A stretch of 64,000 bases of DNA from Arthrobacter sp. OAP107 (lineage in GTDB: Bacteria; Actinomycetota; Actinomycetes; Actinomycetales; Micrococcaceae). The stretch lies in NCBI RefSeq assembly GCF_040546765.1, contig NZ_JBEPOK010000001.1, positions 1,984,001-2,048,000 of the forward strand, read 5' to 3'. The stretch's first letter is position 1. Every line of letters begins with the position of its first letter. The notes under the pieces are model-generated. The model saw nothing but the letters and a program-made list of their open reading frames with translations. It was not told where the DNA came from and ran no database searches. Below are positions 34,801-42,577 of this stretch, piece by piece. The position numbers were made by a program, and so were the translations under genes.

Positions 34801-35777
34801 TTGCCGTCAGCTCCCACCTGGACCCTGACCACCGATTCAGCCAAGGTGCCGGGAGGGGTCTTGCCTGGGCCGGCCTGCGGGGAGATGCCGTTCCCCGTTG
34901 CGAACAGGATCTGGCCGGGACCGTCGGATACCAGTCCTCCGCCGGACTGCCAGATCCCGCCTTCGGCGTTGGCATTGCCTGACTCGGTGGCCCACATCGT
35001 CGTTTGATGTCCGCTGGTGGACACGCCGATGACGTAGCCGACGAAGGGAGTGTAGTCGCAGTGGCTGGCGAAGCCCGCGTACACCACCCCGTCCATGAGC
35101 AGCAGTCCGGGCCGCTGCATGGCGGTCATGGCGTTGAAGGGGCGGGTCGGATCATTGGTGGGGGCACCGCTGATGAGGACTGGGAACCCTGGCCGTTCCG
35201 TCCCCGTCGCCTGGTCGAGGGAGTGCATGTACCAGTGCGGGAGTTGCGGGGTCGCTCCGTCGTTCGTCTTGGCCAGCAGGAAGACGCTGTTTGTAGCCGG
35301 GTCGAAGACCGGCGTGGAAGTGATTCCGATGTTGGGCGTGAGGTCACCGCAGCTCACGGTCGACGCCGGCCAGGCCGGCCCGAGGGAACGCTGCCACTTC
35401 GTCTCTCCTGTGGCGCTGTCCAGCCCGTAAACGGCGTTGTTTTCCGTCGCGGCAATTACGGTGCCGCCCACCACGAGGGGCTGGGCATAGACCTGTCCGT
35501 TCACCGCCGTCGAGAACAGCTTGCCGAAGTTCGAGGACGAGACAGACGACGGCGAGAGGATGCTTTCGGTGTTATTCCACCCGGTCCGCAGCGTATCGCG
35601 GCCAATCGTGCCGACGTCCGCGGCGGCGACTCCGCTCACGGACAGTCCGGCCGCTGCAAGGACTGCCGACAGAACGGCACTCCATGCGCTTCGGCGTTGC
35701 AGGCGCCAGGAGCGCCGGGTGGACAGCTTTGCGGCCGAGGCGCGAGTCAACGCCCCAGTTCCTCGTTGACGGAGCAT
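31857..35777 (-). CDS. Large secreted protein: beta-propeller, Ig-like domains and LGFP repeats
   Basis: 1,306 aa. An N-terminal signal sequence (about residues 1-53) ends GVAAADVG. About residues 60-560 look like a PQQ-type beta-propeller (LVVGGTVIAATENNAVYGLD, GHVYLLDRDNLGG, GRVYVGTRDGHVQGFG). Residues about 570-890 hold three choice-of-anchor-D/ASH-type Ig-like modules (LQFTDVPTLASNRQTVNIVN, LDFGDVPVGTSATADFTISN). The last 390 residues are about eight LGFP repeats, found in actinobacterial proteins and thought to tether them to the cell wall. No catalytic site is recognised; probably a surface or wall-bound scaffold. Confidence 0.88.
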   Translation of the reverse strand: MLRQRGTGALTRASAAKLSTRRSWRLQRRSAWSAVLSAVLAAAGLSVSGVAAADVGTIGRDTLRTGWNNTESILSPSSVSSSNFGKLFSTAVNGQVYAQPLVVGGTVIAATENNAVYGLDSATGETKWQRSLGPAWPASTVSCGDLTPNIGITSTPVFDPATNSVFLLAKTNDGATPQLPHWYMHSLDQATGTERPGFPVLISGAPTNDPTRPFNAMTAMQRPGLLLMDGVVYAGFASHCDYTPFVGYVIGVSTSGHQTTMWATESGNANAEGGIWQSGGGLVSDGPGQILFATGNGISPQAGPGKTPPGTLAESVVRVQVGADGNLSPTDFFSPANNLKLDQNDTDLGSGAPVAIPDGYGTAEHPHLLVQVGKDGHVYLLDRDNLGGMGQGPAGTDAVLDSAGPYNGVWGRPAFLGTSDGGYLYTVENRGYLRAFKLVPTSTGGIRLASVGTSTGTFGYTSGAPAVTSSGTDGSTALVWAVYSTGGPGTNAELRAYRALPDSTGSLQQVFSAPIGTAAKFSSVAADNGRVYVGTRDGHVQGFGAPTTAAVGATDTDLGTAEVGATQTGSVTITATRDVTVSSVTTGAPFGIGTPAGLPATLPDGGSLTVPVTFSPAAPGQADGMLTVTTNDGETVLLGIHAVGTKVGLGATPAALQFTDVPTLASNRQTVNIVNTGTTAVEITGVTLPANAALSADAAMLPVVGQQIQPLASVPVSVTFSPTTADPVTDSLVVTSDRGSVTVPLTATAVSGAAHLEMPASLDFGDVPVGTSATADFTISNTGNIPMTVTKAKAPQGAFSTATPISEGITIPPDESAFQSVTFTPAALGQAGTQDTFYLITTDDSQGELKVMLTGIGTDDPIAVKAQQIGAGRPSSSLGRALSGEYAVADGKCQDFVTGVICWSPATGAHEVHAAIYTSYKAAGGAAGSLGFPTTDVKATPDGVGRYSHFTGSGGASIYWSPKTGAHELHGDIRAKWASLGWEKGLLGYPIADQAATADGAGQYSDFSGSGGASIYWSPTTGAHEIHGAIRTKWASLGSEKGVLGYPTTDENITPDRIGRYTHFSGSGGASIFWSPSTGAHEVHGEIRAKWASLGWEKGLLGYPTTDQTAAVDGAGQYSHFSGSGGASIFWSPTTGAHEIHGAIRTKWVSLGSEKGPLGYPTTDQKITPDRVGRYTHFSGSGGASIYWSPKTGAHEVRGAIRAKWASLGWEKGKLGYPLTDEMGTLDKVGRYNHFSGSGGASIYWSPKTGGHEVHGAIRARWASLGWEKGRLGYPVSDEYAVPGGRQSDFRSGRLVWTARTGVVSG
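31890..33050 (-). repeat. LGFP repeat array, 57-residue units in alternating types
   Basis: Units of 171 bp (for example the CCTTCTCCCAG blocks ending at 31980 and 32151). Six near-identical central units alternate between one type with KWASLGWEKG and one with KW(A/V)SLGSEKG, implying duplication of a two-unit (342-bp) block. Confidence 0.85.
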
Positions 35778-35980
35778 GTTTGAGACCTGCTTCAGACCGT
35801 GGTTGGACTAGGCGCCGTGTCCGCTGCAGTTGGAGATTGCATCGGGCCCGGTGTGTCCTGAACGGGGCCTCCCAAACCTTTACCTTCAGGACGATCCCAC
35901 TGTCTGTGCCGGGGCCTAGGAAAAAGTCGGAGGCCCACCCCAAAATGAGGGGGGCGGGGTCACGGGCTAGGCTTTAAGCC

Positions 35981-36085
35981 ATGAAGCCCAAGGCAATCCT
36001 CGTCACGGCTTTTCTCATGGTCGCGGTTGTCGTTGCGATCATCATTGCCTGGATTATTTGGCGCCCTGACGTCACGGCCGTGTAG
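35981..36085 (+). CDS. 34-residue single-span membrane peptide
   Basis: Starts MKPKAILVTAFLMVAVVV and continues with a hydrophobic helix and a short DVTAV tail. A -10-like TAGGCT (35968-35973) lies seven nt ahead of the ATG with no ribosome-binding site, the layout of a leaderless actinobacterial mRNA. Third positions are G/C-biased as in real genes. Function unknown. Confidence 0.5.
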   Translation: MKPKAILVTAFLMVAVVVAIIIAWIIWRPDVTAV

Positions 36086-36305
36086 ACGGCCCTGCGATCT
36101 CAGAAGCCAGGCGGCAGAAGACCCGTGGACATTCGTGCGGCTGCCTCCAGCTACCGCGGCCTCTACCAGGGCCGGAACCGGAGCCCGGCGCGGGAAGCCT
36201 AGTGGTCGGAAGCACGCCCGCGGGTGCAGCGCGCCGTGTGGCACGCCGCGCTAATGCTAAGTACCGTCGTCGTAAGAACCAACAGAACCAACGCGAAATC
36301 AGTCG

Positions 36306-36345
36306 GGGGCAGCATGAGCAAGACAGGGGCAGCATGAGCAAGAAC
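36306..36345 (+). repeat. 20-bp tandem duplication covering a start codon
   Basis: GGGGCAGCATGAGCAAGACA is followed at once by the same sequence ending AAC. Each copy contains an ATG; the first opens a 7-codon ORF, the second opens the 417-residue gene. Confidence 0.85.
36314..36337 (+). CDS. Seven-residue upstream ORF (possible leader peptide)
   Basis: ATG to TGA encodes MSKTGAA. Its stop TGA overlaps the ATG of the next gene (ATGA at 36334-36337), so translation would be coupled. It arose from the 20-bp tandem duplication. Whether it is translated is unknown. Confidence 0.35.
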   Translation: MSKTGAA

Positions 36346-37587
36346 GGCCGGAACCGGAATAAGCGCAAGGGTCCCGCCCGTAAGGGGAGTCCAGCCGCAC
36401 GCGGCTCTTCGCCCGCTTCCCTGAGCTCTTTCCGGGCCGGGCGGGCCGTCGACTCGCTTGCGCCGGCATTTGTCCGGTGGTTCGACGACGGCGCTCCCGG
36501 CGCTGCTGCCGCCGCCCTGGACTGCCTGGCAGCCATAGAAAGCGTCATGGGCCGGTACATGGACCGTGTGGCCGCTGCTGACCTGACAGGCCTTGATCCT
36601 GTGATCCTGGCCGAGGCTCTGGCAGCTGATCTCGCCTCGCCGGCGGGAGACGAAGACGACGACCGTGGTGAGTTTGTCGTCGCCGCTGTGCACGGATTTG
36701 TCGACTTTCTAGCTGACACTGACCGGTGGTCAGGTTCAGCCGAACAGCTCGCCGACGTCGCTGAACTTCTCAACGCCCTTATGGGGGAGACAAATGAGTG
36801 GGCCCTCGTCGACGTGCCAGTCATCTCCGACGAGGACGCCCTGAAAGTCTTTTCAAAGCTCCCGTTGATCCGGCGGACCACTGCGCTGCTTCAGTGGATG
36901 GGCGACGCAAAGCCGGTGACCGCAACCGGTGCGCTGCGGACGAAGGATATCGAAAACGCGGCGGCGTGCTTCGGGCTGGAAGTCAGGGGCGGCCCCAAAC
37001 AGGCCGGCGGCCCGGAGGCCGGGGACGGCGGTTCCGAAAAGCCCGTGCCGACAGTCCGCAGCATGTATGAGGTGCAGCTGCTGGCGCAGGTGTGGGAGGC
37101 GCTGGCCCGCACCGACCTGATCAAGATCGGGCCAACGAAGGCGGAGCCGACCGAGGCCACCGCCGTTTTCCAGGCCGGCAGTACCCCGGACCGGCTGGAA
37201 GAACTTGCGTTCTTCGTCGAACAGTTCCTCTCGGCCTCAGTGCTTGGCTATGACGCTGAACAGCCCTGGGAAGTCCTCGTTGCCGCAACGGTGGCCTCGA
37301 TGCTGCTGGCGGCGGCCTCGGAGGATCCTCCGCGGACCGGCACCATCCTGGACCCGCGGAAGGGCGCGTCGGCAGAGGAGAGGGCCACAGTCGAAAGCCT
37401 GAAGGCCGCGGCCATGCACCAACTCGAGGCCCTTGCGGAGCAGGGGATCCTGTCGATCGACACCCATTTCCGGGTACCGCCTGCCCTGGTCCGGTGCATT
37501 GCAACCACCTATGAGGACGCCACGGTCCTGGAGGACCTGGGCCTGCTGGACCTGCCCGACTTCGACCTCGATTCCGAGGATGCCTAG
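36334..37587 (+). CDS. Protein of unknown function, 417 aa
   Basis: A basic, disordered N-terminus (SKNGRNRNKRKGPARKGSPA) is followed by an alpha-helical, acidic body: VDSLAPAFVRWFDDGAPGAA, then LLNALMGETNEWALVDVPVI, IRRTTALLQWMG, VQLLAQVWEALARTDLIKIG and ELAFFVEQFLSASVLGY. It ends in an acidic tail DLPDFDLDSEDA. No signal peptide or membrane segment. I recognise no domain. Convergent with the RelA/SpoT-domain gene 23 bp away. Confidence 0.8.
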   Translation: MSKNGRNRNKRKGPARKGSPAARGSSPASLSSFRAGRAVDSLAPAFVRWFDDGAPGAAAAALDCLAAIESVMGRYMDRVAAADLTGLDPVILAEALAADLASPAGDEDDDRGEFVVAAVHGFVDFLADTDRWSGSAEQLADVAELLNALMGETNEWALVDVPVISDEDALKVFSKLPLIRRTTALLQWMGDAKPVTATGALRTKDIENAAACFGLEVRGGPKQAGGPEAGDGGSEKPVPTVRSMYEVQLLAQVWEALARTDLIKIGPTKAEPTEATAVFQAGSTPDRLEELAFFVEQFLSASVLGYDAEQPWEVLVAATVASMLLAAASEDPPRTGTILDPRKGASAEERATVESLKAAAMHQLEALAEQGILSIDTHFRVPPALVRCIATTYEDATVLEDLGLLDLPDFDLDSEDA

Positions 37588-37610
37588 CACCTGCAATTGA
37601 TGCCTGGCTG

Positions 37611-38636
37611 CTAGGACGACCCAAGCTTTTTGAGGCGGAAGCGAAGCTTTGATGCGCGGGCGGGATCGTCACCGAGGGCTTTCGTTTCCTCGATGTACCG
37701 GTCCCCAAATTCCTTGAGAAGAAGGTCGTCCACAATCCGCACGTGTCCGGCAGGAAACTTGTAGGCCATCCTTTCCCGCACGAAATTCCAGTCCGCACTG
37801 CCGATCAGGTCCACGGCCTCCTCAACGGTCGTAATGCTCACGGCATTGAGCAGATCAACGAGCCAGTCATATTGTTCTTTCTTACTTCGCGGGTGGTCGG
37901 GCAGTTCCGCCAAGAGAACCTCCGCCAGTGCATCCGAGGTTATGGGCTCGGCGCGGCTTTTTGCGTCGTCCGGCAGGCTTACGTCTTCGCGGGCAACGGC
38001 CTCATGTATTTTTACGAATTCGTTGTCCGCCAACTCGATGAGGCCTGAAGCCAGGGTAAAAGCCCGGTCGATTGCGGGAGGTATGGCACCCACAGCCTTG
38101 TACCGGATGTCGTGCTCAAATTCCGCCCAGGCGTGCTGCAGGACGGTCTTCACCTGTACCTCAAAACGCTGACCTGTGCATCCGGCACATCCGACGGGTG
38201 TGTTGTCCTCACTTACTTCGAGAATCAGATGGTGGGCTGCGTACCCGAGCACGCCTTTGTCAACCTGCTGTGCCTTCTTGTCTGTGGTCTCCAAAACCCG
38301 GAACTGGCCAGTCAGCGCAGACACAACGTTGGCAACGTCAGGCTCAATGTAGGTGATCACGCGGACGCCCAAAATATCGTCCAGGTCATCCAACCCATTG
38401 GGATATTTCGGAGTGCCTTCGGGGCCGAGTTTGCTTAGCTTTCCCTTGACGGACTCGGAACTCTTCACGCGCCCTTTGACCAGGTGGTAATTGAGCCCGT
38501 CGTCCCGTAATCGGGCCTCGATGGCCGCCTGAATTGCCGTCAGGGAATCGGAAAGATGACCATGCTGTTCCGACAACCTCGCAACCTGGTTGTCGACAGC
38601 ATCGGCAAATTGGGAAGTGTGTTCCTGTCCAGTCAT
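37611..38636 (-). CDS. RelA/SpoT nucleotidyltransferase-domain protein
   Basis: 341 aa. The N-terminal two-thirds match a (p)ppGpp-synthetase fold (PF04607): NYHLVKGRVKSSESVKGKL (ATP-binding basic stretch), LDDLDDILGVRVITYI, GVLGYAAHHLILEV and FEVQVKTVLQHAWAEFEHDI (the EVQVKT-HAWAE motif). There is no HD hydrolase, TGS or ACT domain, so it is not a full Rel. About 130 further C-terminal residues are helical and unassigned. It could be a small alarmone synthetase or a toxic variant. GC content is visibly below its neighbours, suggesting acquisition. Confidence 0.82.
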   Translation of the reverse strand: MTGQEHTSQFADAVDNQVARLSEQHGHLSDSLTAIQAAIEARLRDDGLNYHLVKGRVKSSESVKGKLSKLGPEGTPKYPNGLDDLDDILGVRVITYIEPDVANVVSALTGQFRVLETTDKKAQQVDKGVLGYAAHHLILEVSEDNTPVGCAGCTGQRFEVQVKTVLQHAWAEFEHDIRYKAVGAIPPAIDRAFTLASGLIELADNEFVKIHEAVAREDVSLPDDAKSRAEPITSDALAEVLLAELPDHPRSKKEQYDWLVDLLNAVSITTVEEAVDLIGSADWNFVRERMAYKFPAGHVRIVDDLLLKEFGDRYIEETKALGDDPARASKLRFRLKKLGSS

Positions 38637-38822
38637 GCTCGCGCCCCCATATCCCGCAAACTCACATACGCGACAGCCTAACCAACCGGCATCGAGCCCA
38701 CTATCCGGCACACGCGAAATTCTGCACAGCTTCGTCCCGACGTGCCCATGCAATTGCGAAGCATCAGTGCCAAGCTGGTTCCATCCGCATGATTCGTCGC
38801 TTGATGAAGGAGCGTGGGTGGC

Positions 38823-39248
38823 ATGCCCAAGACCGGCAAGAACGATCACGCCCGCAAGGATGAGCTTCCCTCGACCCTGCAGCGTTCGGACCAGAAAGCC
38901 CAGGACACTTTCGCGAAGACCTACGATTCAGCGCTTGAGTCCTATGACAATGACGAGAGCCGGGCGGCCCGGACCGCCTTCGCATCCTTGAAACACAGCT
39001 ACGAGAAGGTGGGCGACCACTGGGAGCCGAAGGAGCAGCGCGGACCCTCAGACCAGCATGCCGCGGAGGGACTGGATTCCTCGGCGCCCACCGCGGGAGG
39101 CGTGGACGCGAACGCCTCCAAGGAGCACCTCTACAAGCGCGCCCGGGAGCTGAACATCGAGGGTCGTTCGAAGATGGACAAGGACGAACTTGTCGAGGCA
39201 CTGCAGAAAGCCAACGATGCCGCCACCCGGAAGGCGCGGGGCGGCTGA
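38823..39248 (+). CDS. ChaB family protein with C-terminal Rho-N-like module
   Basis: 141 aa. Residues about 12-75 match ChaB (LPSTLQRSDQKAQDTFAKTY, then FASLKHSYEKVGDHWEPKEQ). Residues about 100-135 (SKEHLYKRARELNIEGRSKM, then KDELVEALQKAN) resemble the Rho N-terminal/SAP-like helical module that binds nucleic acid. ATG 38823 lies 10 nt after GAAGGAG. ChaB was named as a putative cation-transport regulator; its actual role is unclear. Confidence 0.85.
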   Translation: MPKTGKNDHARKDELPSTLQRSDQKAQDTFAKTYDSALESYDNDESRAARTAFASLKHSYEKVGDHWEPKEQRGPSDQHAAEGLDSSAPTAGGVDANASKEHLYKRARELNIEGRSKMDKDELVEALQKANDAATRKARGG

Positions 39249-39249
39249 G

Positions 39250-39762
39250 CTATTCGTCTTTGGGGCGGAAGTAGGAGGATCCCGACGGCGTCCGCTCCAG
39301 CACGCCGAAATCGATCATGTAGCGTCGCAGCAGCACCACATCGTCGGTATAGCTGAGAAGCCGTTCATTGACCTTTCGCTCGGTGAGCTCCTCGCCCGGC
39401 TCGAAGGTCTCTTCGGCAATCCAGGCCAGAAGTTCCCGCCGCTCCGCCTGGTTTGCCGGATACCTGTCGATCCGGCCAAGCCGCATGAACCTCGCTACTC
39501 CAGTCTGCGGCTGGCGTTTGGGCTGTTGTGTGAGGAGATCGCGGAAGATCGACTCGGATGCTTCCAGTTCGTTGCCGGCGGTCCGTTCGACCAGGCCTGC
39601 GTCGAGCAGGGCGGTGATGGCACGGTCACGCCTTTGGCCGGTCAGACCGGGAGGCGCTGCCCCCAGTACTATCTGTGCGTAGGCAGTCCGGGCGTCCCGG
39701 TTGGCGAGGGCCGCCATCACCCGCCGCCAGTGGGGCCCGCTCTGCCTGGTCTCCCTGGTCAC
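39250..39762 (-). CDS. DUF2087 domain-containing protein
   Basis: 170 aa. The N-terminus looks like a winged-helix module (WRRVMAALANRDARTAYAQI, then ITALLDAGLVERT). The C-terminal about 75 residues match DUF2087 (GRIDRYPANQAERRELLAWI, EVNERL-type core KVNERLLSYTDDVVLLRRYM, VLERTPSGSSYFR). Probably a transcription regulator. GTG start with GGGG about 7 nt upstream. Stop is adjacent to the convergent ChaB stop. Confidence 0.8.
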   Translation of the reverse strand: MTRETRQSGPHWRRVMAALANRDARTAYAQIVLGAAPPGLTGQRRDRAITALLDAGLVERTAGNELEASESIFRDLLTQQPKRQPQTGVARFMRLGRIDRYPANQAERRELLAWIAEETFEPGEELTERKVNERLLSYTDDVVLLRRYMIDFGVLERTPSGSSYFRPKDE

Positions 39763-40221
39763 TGCGATTCCCCCTCATATGCTCTGGCCTGGCGGGATAT
39801 GCTCTGGCCTGCCGGGCCGGGCCGGTGCCGGCTGGCGCGGGCGGTACAACAGGCAAAATCGTAGTCCCGGGCGCTTCACGCCGGAAGGCGCTCGCCCGCA
39901 TCCGTCTTCCGCCGCCGGAAGTGGCCCGTCGAAGCTATGGCGCCCTGACGGCGTCGTGATGTGAAATGGTCCCGGGGACAACTGTGAATGAGCGGGCCCG
40001 AAACGGCAGAGAACAACCTGGGCTATTGCGCTGGCCGTGTTGGGCGCATGGCTTCGAAGTCATACCAATGGTCCAGGTGGCCCGCTCAGTCGCGGGTCCC
40101 TCCGCCGCCGGCCCGGCAGGGCAGTGCATACTTAGGGGGACCCGCCGCAGAAGCAGAGGACTCTCATGACGCCGAACGAGGCAGTACCGAATGCCAGCCT
40201 GCCAGATGTAAAGGGGATCCA
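39763..40221. other. Intergenic interval, no convincing gene
   Basis: 459 bases. Holds the DUF2087 promoter side (minus) and the promoter of the DinB-type gene (plus). A 20-bp tandem repeat lies at 39777-39816. Short frames through it lack ribosome-binding sites or normal codon use. Confidence 0.5.
39777..39816. repeat. Two-copy 20-bp tandem repeat
   Basis: ATATGCTCTGGCCTGGCGGG then the same with one change (GCCGGG). It sits 15 bp upstream of the DUF2087 start codon, inside its probable promoter. Confidence 0.85.
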
Positions 40222-40728
40222 ATGAAATCCAACGAAGTGTTGCTGGACGCCTTTGGCCGCATCCGGGAAATCGTGGAAGCCACGCTCGAAGGGCTCGACG
40301 AAGAAACCCTGGCCCGCCGGCCAGCCGGCAACGGCAACTCCATCGCGTGGCTGATCTGGCACCTCAGCCGGGTGGAGGACGCACAGGTGGCTTCGGCTGC
40401 CGGGCTTCAACAGGTCTGGACTTCGCAGGGATTCGCAGGCCGGTTTGACCTGCCGCTGCCCGAACGGGACACCGGCTACGGCCATTCGTCGGACAAGGTG
40501 GACGCCGTGCGGGCACCGCGGGAGCTGCTCGCGGAATATTACGAGGCGGTCCACCGGCAGACGGCGGACGTTCTGGGCGCACTCGTCGACGACGGCCTTG
40601 ACCGGGTCGTGGATACCCGCTGGGACCCGCCAGTCACCTTCGGCGTCCGCTTGGTCAGCACGATTGCCGACTGCCTTCAGCATGCGGGGCAGGCCGCCTA
40701 TGCCAAGGGCCTCAAAGACGGCGCCTAG
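40222..40728 (+). CDS. DinB / DUF664-type protein
   Basis: 168 aa. A four-helix DinB/mycothiol-dependent-enzyme-like fold with candidate metal ligands in WLIWHLSRVEDAQV and DCLQHAGQAAYAKG (two of the usual three His). AAGGGGATCC precedes the ATG. Likely a thiol-dependent enzyme of unknown substrate; mycothiol is the expected thiol in this group. Confidence 0.82.
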   Translation: MKSNEVLLDAFGRIREIVEATLEGLDEETLARRPAGNGNSIAWLIWHLSRVEDAQVASAAGLQQVWTSQGFAGRFDLPLPERDTGYGHSSDKVDAVRAPRELLAEYYEAVHRQTADVLGALVDDGLDRVVDTRWDPPVTFGVRLVSTIADCLQHAGQAAYAKGLKDGA

Positions 40729-40813
40729 GCCTGCCGTCCCGGGCGCACAGGTCCCCTTGCTTGGTGTTGGGGACCGGAGGAGGATGAGCGGCAAAAAACT
40801 CCAGGAGGCCGTC

Positions 40814-41788
40814 ATGACCCAGCTTGGCAAGTTTGAGAAGTACCTGATCGAGGAATTCTTCGACGACTACCGTGCCGGGGCCATGAGCCAGCACGCCTTC
40901 ACCCGCCGGGTCGCCTTCATCACCGGGAGCATGGCTGCCGCGTCCGCTGCGATGCTCCTGGTCGGGTGCACGCCCCAGGAAGTCCCGCGCAGCACCGATC
41001 CCATGCCCAGTCCCAACCCGACGCCAGGCTCCGCTGCGGGCACCGCCTCAGGCGGCGCCGTGCCGGGGGCGAAGAGCCCGCTGTCTGTGCCCGAGTGGGC
41101 AGCCGGAATTACGACGTCGACAGTAACGTTTGCGTCCGGCGGCACTGAGATCAGTGGTTACCTCGCCAGACCCGAAGGCGGGACGCCCGGGCCCGCCGTC
41201 CTGGTCTGCCACGAGAACCGCGGGCTGACACCCCACATCCAGGACGTGGCCCGGCGCTTCGCCAAGGAAGGATACGCGGCCCTGGCGATCGACCTGCTGA
41301 GCAGGGAAGGCGGCACGGCGAGCCTGGACCGCGATGCCGTCCCCGGTGCCCTCACGCAGGCGGGCGCCCAGCGGCACGTCGCGGACTTTGCCGCGGGATT
41401 CGACTACCTCCAGAAGCAGGACTACGTGGAACAGGGCCGGATCGCCATGACCGGATACTGCTTCGGCGGCGGCATCACCTGGCAGTCGGCGGTGGAGATC
41501 ACGGGCCTCAAGGCAACGTCGGCCTTCTACGGGCCAGCCCCTGACTTGGACAAGGTGCCCTCCATAAAGCCTGCCGTATTCGGTGTCTACGCCGAACTCG
41601 ATGACAGGATCACCGGCCCCATGCCGCAACTCCGGGATGCCCTGGCGGCAACCAGAGTGCGCAACCAGCTCAAGGTGTATCCCGGCGTCGACCACGCCTT
41701 CCATAACGACACCGGCGACCGCTACAACGAGCAGCAGGCAACGGCCGCCTGGAACGACACGCTGGCCTGGTTCAAGAAGTACGTCTAG
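40814..41788 (+). CDS. Dienelactone hydrolase family lipoprotein
   Basis: 324 aa, alpha/beta hydrolase. Nucleophile Cys in TGYCFGGG, Glu in CHENRGL, acid in AELDDR and His in GVDHAFHND form the DLH-type Cys-Asp-His set. Unusually there is an N-terminal export signal: TRRVAFIT followed by a hydrophobic stretch and lipobox LVGC, a Tat-like lipoprotein signal preceded by about 30 residues. The ATG at 40814 follows AGGAGG with 5 nt spacing; ATG 40784 is too close to its GGAGG. Extracytoplasmic hydrolase of unknown substrate. Confidence 0.88.
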   Translation: MTQLGKFEKYLIEEFFDDYRAGAMSQHAFTRRVAFITGSMAAASAAMLLVGCTPQEVPRSTDPMPSPNPTPGSAAGTASGGAVPGAKSPLSVPEWAAGITTSTVTFASGGTEISGYLARPEGGTPGPAVLVCHENRGLTPHIQDVARRFAKEGYAALAIDLLSREGGTASLDRDAVPGALTQAGAQRHVADFAAGFDYLQKQDYVEQGRIAMTGYCFGGGITWQSAVEITGLKATSAFYGPAPDLDKVPSIKPAVFGVYAELDDRITGPMPQLRDALAATRVRNQLKVYPGVDHAFHNDTGDRYNEQQATAAWNDTLAWFKKYV

Positions 41789-41824
41789 CCGTTGCCTCGC
41801 CTGCCGTTGCCTGGAGGACGTTGC

Positions 41825-42418
41825 TTAGCCGGCGCCGTCCGGGGCTCCGGCGCCCGCGGTGTCCGGGCCGGACTGGCGGCCGGACGCGTCGTGGGCGAGA
41901 GCCTTCTGGCGGCGGTACACCTGAGCCGCGATGGCCGTTGGTATGACGGCCAGGGCAAAGGCCCGCATCCAGGGGCGGTCCAGGACGTGGCCGGTGACGG
42001 AGTCGAGCGAGAAGCTGCCTGGCCCGCCTATCGTGAAGGATACCGCCGCGAGCCCCAGGACCGCCGGGTATTCAAGGCCGCCTTCCGTGGCGAAGAAGCC
42101 GTTGGGGGCGTGCACGCTGGCCGCAACACCCATGGTGGTGGCAGCCGCTGCACCCGCAGCCGGGGTGCCGAGGCCCAGTGCCAGGGCAAGGCCGGCGCCG
42201 GCTTCGCCCAGGCCCGCGAGGACCGCGCTTGGCTTCGCGGGCCGGAAGCCCATGGCGTGCATGCCCTTGCTGGTGCCCTCGATCCCGCCGCCGCCGAACC
42301 AGCCGAAGAGCTTCTGGGTGCCGTGGGCAATGAGGACGCCGCCGAGGCCTACACGGAAAATGGTCTGTGCAGCCGTGGCGGCGACCGGGGCGACTGGGCT
42401 GGTGCTGGTGCGGCTCAT
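41825..42418 (-). CDS. DoxX family membrane protein
   Basis: About 197 aa with four predicted membrane helices. RVGLGGVLIAHGTQKLFGWF is the DoxX first-helix signature. AGGAGA lies 7 nt before the ATG at 42418; an ATG two codons earlier (42424) overlaps that ribosome-binding site. Role probably linked to redox or respiratory membrane complexes, not established. Confidence 0.88.
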   Translation of the reverse strand: MSRTSTSPVAPVAATAAQTIFRVGLGGVLIAHGTQKLFGWFGGGGIEGTSKGMHAMGFRPAKPSAVLAGLGEAGAGLALALGLGTPAAGAAAATTMGVAASVHAPNGFFATEGGLEYPAVLGLAAVSFTIGGPGSFSLDSVTGHVLDRPWMRAFALAVIPTAIAAQVYRRQKALAHDASGRQSGPDTAGAGAPDGAG

Positions 42419-42577
42419 GGACATTCTCCTGTAATCGGTTCAGCCGTGCGGCTGATCTTCAGGCGATCCTGTCCGACGATTCTACGTCCGCGGGCGGCGG
42501 GGAATCAGGCGGCTTTGCTCCGGTGCGCCCGACCACGGTGCCCCCACCCACGGTGCACCGGGTACGCGCCGTCGTGC

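Noticed and set aside
39966..40169. 67-codon frame in the interval before the DinB-type gene
   Set aside because: No ribosome-binding site, mixed codon use and no recognisable pattern.
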